DNA of 64,000 nt from Variovorax soli NBRC 106424 (GTDB lineage Bacteria > Pseudomonadota > Gammaproteobacteria > Burkholderiales > Burkholderiaceae_C): positions 1-64,000 of the forward strand of contig NZ_BCUU01000014.1 in assembly GCF_001591385.1 (NCBI RefSeq), in the 5' to 3' direction. Positions 59,013 through 64,000 of this stretch are shown here, piece after piece; position 1 is the stretch's first letter, and the number at the start of each line of letters is the position of its first letter. Made by a program: the position numbers and the translations under genes. A model generated the notes under the pieces. It saw only the letters and a list, made by a program, of their open reading frames with translations. It made no database searches and was not told where the DNA came from.

Positions 59013-60023
59013 ATGACGGAGACAAGCCCCATGACCCTTGCGTGCCCGCCGCGTCGCGCGGCCTTGCGCGGCCTCGCCGCCCTCATGCTGGCGCCCACGC
59101 CGCTGCTCGGCCTGGCTGCAGACGCCCGCTATCCGGACAAGCCGCTGCGCATCCTGGTCGGTGCCTCGCCCGGCGGCGGCACCGACATCCTGGCGCGCCT
59201 CTTGGCCGACAAGTTCAGTCCCGCACTGGGGCAGCCGGTGGTGGTGGAGAACCGGCCCGGCGCGTCCAACACCATTGCCGCCGACCTGGCTGCTCATGCA
59301 CCGGCGGACGGCAGCACCTTGCTGCTGGCCACCAACACCGGGCAGGCCGTGGCGCCGCATTTGCTCAAGCTCAAGTACGACCCGCTCAAGGACCTGCAGC
59401 CGATCGGCCTGGTGGCGGTCATGCCCAACGTGCTGATCGTGCCGACGGACGCCCCGTACCGCAGCGTCCAGGACCTTCTGGTGGCCATGCGTGCCAAGCC
59501 CGGCAGCTTCCGCTATGCCTCCTCGGGCATCGGCAGCACCCAGCATGTGGCGGGCGAGGCCTTCACCTTCGCCACCGGCACCAAGGCGATCCATGTGCCG
59601 TACCGCGGCAGCTCGCAGGCGCACCTGGACATCATCGGCGGGCAGGTCGAGATGATGTTCGACAGCACTTCTTCGGCCATGGGCCAGATCCGCGCCGGCA
59701 AGTTCCGCGCGCTGGCCGTGGCCGCGCCCAGGCGCATCGCCGAGCTGCCGGACGTGCCCACGCTGGCCCAGTCCGGCGTGAACGGGGCCGACGTCGACAC
59801 CTGGTATGGCCTCTACGTCACCGGCGGAACGCCGCGTGCCGCGGTCGAGCAACTGGCTGCCACGCTCACGCAGAGCCTGGCCATGCCTGACGTGCAGGAC
59901 CGCATCAAGGGCCTGGGCGGCGAGATCAAGGTGATGGGCATCGGGCCCTTCGCCGACATGAACCGCTCGGAGTTCGAGCGCTACGGCAAGCTGGTGCGCG
60001 ACACCGGCATGCGGGCCGAGTGA
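59013..60023 (+). CDS. Bug-family tripartite tricarboxylate receptor (TctC-like)
   Basis: Periplasmic solute-binding protein, 336 residues. An Arg-containing leader (PPRRAALRGLAALMLAPTPL, cleavage near GLAADA) leads to the Bug fold: YPDKPLRILVGASPGGGTDI (ligand loop), VVVENRPGASNTIAADLAAH, PYRGSSQAHLDIIGGQVEMM, KFRALAVAAPRRIAELPDVP. Such proteins bind carboxylates and feed TctAB permeases or sensory systems; no tctAB is adjacent. AGGAAAAG precedes the ATG. It is 31 bases upstream of the PdxA-family gene, so the ligand may be the hydroxy acid handled by that enzyme. Confidence 0.92.
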   Translation: MTETSPMTLACPPRRAALRGLAALMLAPTPLLGLAADARYPDKPLRILVGASPGGGTDILARLLADKFSPALGQPVVVENRPGASNTIAADLAAHAPADGSTLLLATNTGQAVAPHLLKLKYDPLKDLQPIGLVAVMPNVLIVPTDAPYRSVQDLLVAMRAKPGSFRYASSGIGSTQHVAGEAFTFATGTKAIHVPYRGSSQAHLDIIGGQVEMMFDSTSSAMGQIRAGKFRALAVAAPRRIAELPDVPTLAQSGVNGADVDTWYGLYVTGGTPRAAVEQLAATLTQSLAMPDVQDRIKGLGGEIKVMGIGPFADMNRSEFERYGKLVRDTGMRAE

Positions 60024-60054
60024 GCGCCACAACTGATCAAGGAAAAGGAAACAG

Positions 60055-61044
60055 ATGAAGCCCACGATAGCCGTGCTGCTGGGCGATGCCAGCGGCATCG
60101 GTCCCGAAATGGCGGTGAAGCTGCTGGCCCGCACGCCCAACCGCGAAGCGGCGCAACTGCTGCTGATTGCCGACCCGCTCGCCCTGGAAGGCGGCGAGCG
60201 CATCGCCGGGCAGCGGCTCGATCCGCTGCGGGTCGACAGCCTCGACGCGCTGCGCTTCGAGCCGGGCCGCGTCAGCCTGCTGGCGCAGGACACGCTGCAG
60301 GGCCGGGCGCCCACGCTGGGCGAATCGAATGCGCATTCGGGCCGCGCCGCCTTCGAGGCGCTGCAGCTGGCGTGCGAGGCCGTGCGCCGCAAGAAGGTGG
60401 GCGGCATCGTCTTCGCGCCCTTCAACAAGCATTCGCTGCGCCTGGGCGGCCTCACGCAGGAGGACGAGCTGCGCCACATGCAGGAGCAGCTCGACGTGCG
60501 CGGCTTCGTGTGCGAGTTCAACATCACGGGCCAGCTGTGGACTTCGCGCGTGACCTCGCATGTGCCTCTGAAGGAGGTGGCCTCGCTCATCACCGGCCCG
60601 GCCATCCACGACGCGGTGCGCATCATTCACGACGCGCTGCGCAGTGCCGGCGTGGCCAAGCCGCGCATCGCGGTGTCGGGCCTGAATCCGCATGCGGGCG
60701 ACGGCGGCTCCATCGGCCGCGAGGAAATCGAGATCATCGAGCCGGCGGTGCGCGCGCTGCAGGGCCAGGGCATCGATGCGCGCGGACCCTATTCGCCCGA
60801 CACGGTATTCATCGGCGCGCGCCGGGGCGACTTCGATGCCGTCGTGTCGATGTACCACGACCAGGGCCAGATCGCGATGAAGCTCATGGGCTTCGAGCAG
60901 GGCGTGACCCTGCACGGCGGGTTGCCGGTGCCGGTGGCCACGTCGGCCAGCGGCAGCGCTTTCGACATCGCCGGCAAGGGCGTGGCCAACGTGGAAGGGC
61001 TGCAGCGCGCCTTCGACCTGTGCGTGCGCATGGCGCGGGCCTGA
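60055..61044 (+). CDS. PdxA-family dehydrogenase (PdxA2-like)
   Basis: 329 residues. NAD-dependent, metal-dependent decarboxylating dehydrogenase fold of 4-hydroxythreonine-4-phosphate dehydrogenase: LLGDASGIGPEMAVKLL, SGRAAFEALQLACEAV, FNKHSLRLGG, TSHVPLKEV with its metal His, GLNPHAGDGGSIGREEIEII and MYHDQGQIAMKLMGFEQGVT. The context (Bug receptor, LysR; no pyridoxine genes) and the divergent loop FNKHSLRLGG point to the PdxA2 group, which oxidises 4-phospho-erythronate or -threonate in sugar-acid breakdown, rather than vitamin B6 synthesis. GGAAAAGGAAA precedes the ATG. Confidence 0.88.
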   Translation: MKPTIAVLLGDASGIGPEMAVKLLARTPNREAAQLLLIADPLALEGGERIAGQRLDPLRVDSLDALRFEPGRVSLLAQDTLQGRAPTLGESNAHSGRAAFEALQLACEAVRRKKVGGIVFAPFNKHSLRLGGLTQEDELRHMQEQLDVRGFVCEFNITGQLWTSRVTSHVPLKEVASLITGPAIHDAVRIIHDALRSAGVAKPRIAVSGLNPHAGDGGSIGREEIEIIEPAVRALQGQGIDARGPYSPDTVFIGARRGDFDAVVSMYHDQGQIAMKLMGFEQGVTLHGGLPVPVATSASGSAFDIAGKGVANVEGLQRAFDLCVRMARA

Positions 61045-61060
61045 GCCCGCACGACCCGAC

Positions 61061-62125
61061 TCAGTCGGCGGGAATCGAAACGCCCACCTTGGCGCCGGCC
61101 GCGACGATCTCGGCCCAGGTGGCATCGTCCACCCAGATGCCATCGCGCTCGCGTGCCACGCGCGCCTTGCGCTCGGGCTCGCCGGCAATCTGCACCTGAT
61201 CGAAGCCGGCACCCGGAGGGCTTTGACGCAACCAGTCAACAAAGGCGTTGGCTTCGGCCTCGAAGCTGGCCTGGGTACCCAGCTTGGCCGGGTCGATCAG
61301 CACGGTGAGCATGCCGTTGAGCACCGTGCGCGCCGAATCGGCCGGCCGGTGCCAGGTGCCGCCGCCGGTGAGCGCGCCGCCCAGCAGCTCGCAGGCCACC
61401 GCCATGCCGTAGCCCTTGTGCTCGCCAAAGGTCATGAGCGCGCCGAAGAGGCCATTCGATTGCGGCACCACCACCACGCCCGGGTTGTCGGTGGGCGCGC
61501 CGTGCTCGTCGATGAGGTGGCCGGGCGCCACTGTCTCGCCCTTGTTGTAGGCCACGCGCATCTTGCCCTGCGCCACCCGGCTCGTCGCAAAGTCCAACAG
61601 GAAGGGTTCGGCCCCGGCCAGCGGAATGCCGATGCAGCACGGGTTGGTGCCGAAGCGTCCGTCGCCGCCGCCCCACGGCGCCACCACCGGGCGCGAGAGC
61701 ACGTTGACGAAGTGCATGGACACCAGCCCTTGCGCGGTAGCCATTTCCGCAAAGTGCCCGATGCGGCCCAGGTGATGTGCGTTGCCCAGCGTCATGATGC
61801 AGCTGCCGTGCGCCTTGGCGCGCTCGATGCCCATCTGCATGGCCTGCACACCCACAATCTGCCCATAGCCGCGCTGGCCGTCCAGCGTGAGCAGGTTGCC
61901 CGTGTCGAGCTGGACCCGCACGCCCGAATTGGGCTGGAGGCCGCCCTCGGCCGCGGCGTCGACATAGCGCGGCACCATGCCGATGCCGTGCGAATCGTGG
62001 CCGCTCAGGTTGGCCAACACCAGGTTCTCGGCCACCTGCCGCGCCTCGGCGGGCGAGCTGCCGGTGCCTTCGATGATGGAGGCGACTTGCGCGCGAAGTT
62101 GGGTTGCGGGGAGCGTTCTAGACAT
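61061..62125 (-). CDS. Ldh family (malate/L-lactate-type) oxidoreductase
   Basis: 354 residues of the NAD(P)-dependent 2-hydroxyacid/2-ketoacid dehydrogenase family with the unusual non-Rossmann fold (YbiC, Mdh2, DpkA relatives). Motifs: NLSGHDSHGIGMVPRYVDAA (catalytic His), TLDGQRGYGQIVGVQAMQMG, LGNAHHLGRIGHFAE, FGTNPCCIGIPLAG, FGEHKGYGMAVACELLGGAL. Cytoplasmic. The ATG at 62125 fits the family start; its ribosome site is poor. It lies downstream of the dehydratase gene, separated by a repeat-bearing gap. Probably oxidises a hydroxy- or sugar-acid intermediate. Confidence 0.9.
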   Translation of the reverse strand: MSRTLPATQLRAQVASIIEGTGSSPAEARQVAENLVLANLSGHDSHGIGMVPRYVDAAAEGGLQPNSGVRVQLDTGNLLTLDGQRGYGQIVGVQAMQMGIERAKAHGSCIMTLGNAHHLGRIGHFAEMATAQGLVSMHFVNVLSRPVVAPWGGGDGRFGTNPCCIGIPLAGAEPFLLDFATSRVAQGKMRVAYNKGETVAPGHLIDEHGAPTDNPGVVVVPQSNGLFGALMTFGEHKGYGMAVACELLGGALTGGGTWHRPADSARTVLNGMLTVLIDPAKLGTQASFEAEANAFVDWLRQSPPGAGFDQVQIAGEPERKARVARERDGIWVDDATWAEIVAAGAKVGVSIPAD

Positions 62126-62170
62126 GGCAGTCAACGATTGAATAAGGAAGGAGAGGACCAACCCGAGCCA

Positions 62171-62216
62171 CGGAACTGGCTTTGCCAGGCCGTAGGCGGG
62201 GCCTCCCCCTTGGGGG
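62171..62216. repeat. Intergenic double-hairpin repeat, copy 2
   Basis: cggaactggctttgccaggc (from 62171) followed by ccccc-tt-ggggg (62205-62216) in the 135-base gap between the dehydratase end and the Ldh start. Its first block matches 53161-53180. In the dehydratase-to-Ldh transcript it would form two hairpins and may reduce read-through. Confidence 0.6.
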
Positions 62217-62260
62217 GTGGCGAATTACACGTAGCGAAGCGAAGTGAAAAGCCGGGGGGC

Positions 62261-63787
62261 TCACATTACCGCACCGACTTGCCAGGGGACGAATTCGTTT
62301 TGCCCATAGCCGTGCTGTTCGCTCTTGCTGTGTTCACCGGAGGCCGTGGCCAGCACCAGCTCGAAGATGCGCTGCCCCATCTCCTGGATGGACGCGGTGC
62401 CGTCCACGATCTCGCCGCAGTTGATGTCCATGTCCTCTTCCTGCCGCTTCCACAGCGTGCTGTTGGTGGCCAGCTTGAGCGACGGGGAGGGCGCGCAGCC
62501 GTACGCCGAGCCGCGCCCGGTGGTGAAGCAGATCATGTTGGCCCCGCCGGCCACCTGGCCCGTGGCGCTCACCGGGTCGTAGCCGGGCGTGTCCATGTAG
62601 ACGAAGCCATGCGCCGTGACCGGCTCGGCGTACTCGTACACCGCCTCCAGGTTGGAGGTGCCGCCCTTGGCCACCGCGCCCAGCGACTTTTCCAGAATGG
62701 TGGTCAGGCCCCCTGCCTTGTTCCCCGGCGAAGGGTTGTTATTCATCTCGCCTTCGTTGATCTCGGTGTAGTGCTCCCACCACTTGATGCGCGACACGAG
62801 CTTTTCGCCCACCTCTCGGCGCACGGCGCGGCGTGTGAGCAGGTGCTCGGCGCCATAGATCTCGGGTGTTTCCGACAGGATGGCGGTGCCGCCGTGCGCC
62901 ACCAGCAGATCCACCGCCGCACCCAGCGCCGGGTTGGCGCTGATGCCGGAGTACCCGTCCGAGCCGCCGCATTGCAGCCCGATGGTGATGTGGCTGGCGC
63001 TGCACGGCTCTCGCTTCACCGCATTGGCGCGCGGCAGCATCTCGTTGATGAGGGCGATGCCTTTTTCCACCGTCTTGCGGGTGCCGCCGGTGTCCTGGAT
63101 GTTGAAGGTGCGGAAGTTCTCGCCCTCCGCCAGATGACCGGTTGCCAGCCAGGCGTTGATCTGGTTGGCTTCGCAGCCCAGGCCCACCACCAGCACGCCC
63201 GCAAAGTTGGCGTGCGTCGCATAGCCTGTCAGCGTGCGCTCCAGGATCTGCATGCCCAGGCCCTGCGTGTCCATGCCGCAGCCGGTGCCGTGCGTCAGGG
63301 CCACCACGCCGTCCACGTTGGGGTAGGCGGCCAGCGCCGCCGGGTTGGTCTTGCGCGAAAAGTGGTCGGCAATGGCGCGCGCCGCGGTGGCCGAGCAGTT
63401 CACGCTGGTCAGCACGCCGATGTAGTTGCGCGTGGCCACGCGGCCGTCGGCACGCTGGATGCCCATGAAGGTGGCTTCGCGCCGCGCCGGCGCGGGCTTC
63501 ACGTCGGCGCCGAAGGCGTAGTCGCGCGCGAAGTCGCCCTTGTCGGGACCCATGTCGAGGTTGTGCGTGTGCACATGCTCGCCCGCCTCGATGGGGCGGC
63601 TGGCAAAGCCGATGATCTGGTTGTAGCGACGCACCGGCGCGCCTTGCGCAATGGCATGCACCGCGATCTTGTGGCCCGGCGGAATCAGGCCGCGCGCGGT
63701 CACGCCTTCGACCTGCGTGCCGCCGACCAGCTGGCTGCGCGCGATGAGCACGTCATCGGCGGGGTGGAGTCGGATGAAGGGATTCAT
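62261..63787 (-). CDS. UxaA-family altronate/galactarate dehydratase
   Basis: 508 residues. An N-terminal SAF-like domain (about 1-95: IRLHPADDVLIARSQL, HKIAVHAIAQGAPVRRYNQI) and a C-terminal dehydratase domain (RNYIGVLTSVNCSATAARAI, LTHGTGCGM, VVGLGCEANQINAW, IGLQCGGSDGYSGISANPAL, SPSPGNKAGGLTTILEKSLG-like region near residue 350). Cys in NCS, GCG, GCE and QCGG are the candidate metal ligands. Members remove water from altronate, galactarate or similar aldonic/aldaric acids. It starts 16 bases after the TRAP permease stop, so uptake and dehydration are in one operon. Confidence 0.92.
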   Translation of the reverse strand: MNPFIRLHPADDVLIARSQLVGGTQVEGVTARGLIPPGHKIAVHAIAQGAPVRRYNQIIGFASRPIEAGEHVHTHNLDMGPDKGDFARDYAFGADVKPAPARREATFMGIQRADGRVATRNYIGVLTSVNCSATAARAIADHFSRKTNPAALAAYPNVDGVVALTHGTGCGMDTQGLGMQILERTLTGYATHANFAGVLVVGLGCEANQINAWLATGHLAEGENFRTFNIQDTGGTRKTVEKGIALINEMLPRANAVKREPCSASHITIGLQCGGSDGYSGISANPALGAAVDLLVAHGGTAILSETPEIYGAEHLLTRRAVRREVGEKLVSRIKWWEHYTEINEGEMNNNPSPGNKAGGLTTILEKSLGAVAKGGTSNLEAVYEYAEPVTAHGFVYMDTPGYDPVSATGQVAGGANMICFTTGRGSAYGCAPSPSLKLATNSTLWKRQEEDMDINCGEIVDGTASIQEMGQRIFELVLATASGEHSKSEQHGYGQNEFVPWQVGAVM

Positions 63788-63803
63788 GGTGAGTGAAGGT
63801 CGA

Positions 63804-64000
63804 TCAGAAGAACATCCTCGGCAGCCACAGTACCAGCGAAGGCACGTAGGTGATGACCGCCAGGCTCAATAGCAACGGCACCAGCCAGGGCAGGATGGCC
63901 ATGGTCGTGCGCTCGAAGCTCAGGTTGGCCACGCGGGCCAGCACGAACAGCACCAGGCCCATGGGCGGGTGCAGCAGGCCGATCATGAGGTTGAGCACCA
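63804..64000 (-). CDS. TRAP transporter large permease (DctM), partial (C-terminus only)
   Basis: The last 65 codons of a DctM permease; the rest lies beyond the right edge. VLNLMIGLLHPPMGLVLFVL is the conserved C-terminal helix with the HPPMG variant of the usual TPPVG motif, followed by a final hydrophobic segment and a short tail ending LPRMFF. It belongs with the UxaA-family gene 16 bases downstream and should import the sugar acid that the enzyme uses. It is distinct from the long DctM at 1199. Confidence 0.88.
   Translation of the reverse strand, partial: VLNLMIGLLHPPMGLVLFVLARVANLSFERTTMAILPWLVPLLLSLAVITYVPSLVLWLPRMFF

Noticed and set aside
60055-61044. Calling this gene pdxA of vitamin B6 synthesis
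   Set aside because: Neighbours are a Bug receptor and a LysR gene, with no rsmA/surA-type context; a sugar-acid role (PdxA2) fits better, so no symbol was given.
61223-63796. 857-codon plus-strand frame opposite the Ldh and dehydratase genes
   Set aside because: Composition is His/Arg/Ala-rich with no motif, while both minus-strand genes are unmistakable.

Overview
The window is GC-rich DNA from a Gram-negative betaproteobacterium, most likely a Burkholderiales member of the Comamonadaceae (Variovorax-like; the genus is inferred, not proven). Reasons: very high G+C (44 of 60 bases in 11341-11400), a Bug/TctC-type binding protein beside a LysR gene, several TRAP transporters, a PHA phasin, and argB, a wecA-like gene, galE and slmA as neighbours. 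I saw no tRNA, rRNA, insertion sequence, prophage or CRISPR array. No stretch of more than about 300 bases lacks a gene.

Left flank (1-20251), metabolic and housekeeping genes: a DUF6600 envelope protein cut by the window edge; a three-gene TRAP uptake operon on the minus strand; a rhodanese; a LysM/BON (Kbp-like) protein; coaX; a translationally coupled M14/M20 peptidase pair; argE; a DUF445 membrane protein; an ABC amino-acid-type binding protein; a molybdopterin oxidoreductase; a lipoprotein aminopeptidase; a CaiB-type CoA transferase; an acyl-CoA-binding protein; a TPR protein; a TetR regulator; and a phasin.

Centre (20405-52207), a large O-antigen / cell-surface polysaccharide cluster. 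It starts with rfbBDAC (dTDP-L-rhamnose), four genes joined by 4-base overlaps. A lower-G+C segment follows (about 23.8-33.3 kb; 27 of 60 bases in 27061-27120). It carries two glycosyltransferases, an unassigned protein, an rfbF cassette (CDP-sugar cytidylyltransferase, two SDR enzymes, an RmlC-like epimerase) and a methyltransferase with a hendecad-repeat coiled coil. Next come rmd and gmd (GDP-D-rhamnose), a 1511-residue three-module glycosyltransferase, the ABC exporter wzt/wzm, manC, a 1231-residue triple-GT4 enzyme, a small basic protein, a further GT4 paralogue, two GT2 enzymes and a WecA-like initiating transferase. Read together: WecA-like primes undecaprenyl phosphate, about eleven GT modules in seven proteins build a chain from L-Rha, D-Rha, mannose and perhaps a CDP-linked deoxysugar, Wzm/Wzt export it, and the coiled-coil methyltransferase may cap it and set its length.

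Right flank (52243-64000): argB, galE, slmA, katG with an OxyR-like site, a DUF2501 protein, then hydroxy-acid / sugar-acid catabolism. This last part has a LysR regulator, a Bug receptor and a PdxA-family dehydrogenase. Convergent to these lie an Ldh-type dehydrogenase, an altronate/galactarate dehydratase-family enzyme and the end of another TRAP permease, cut by the window edge.
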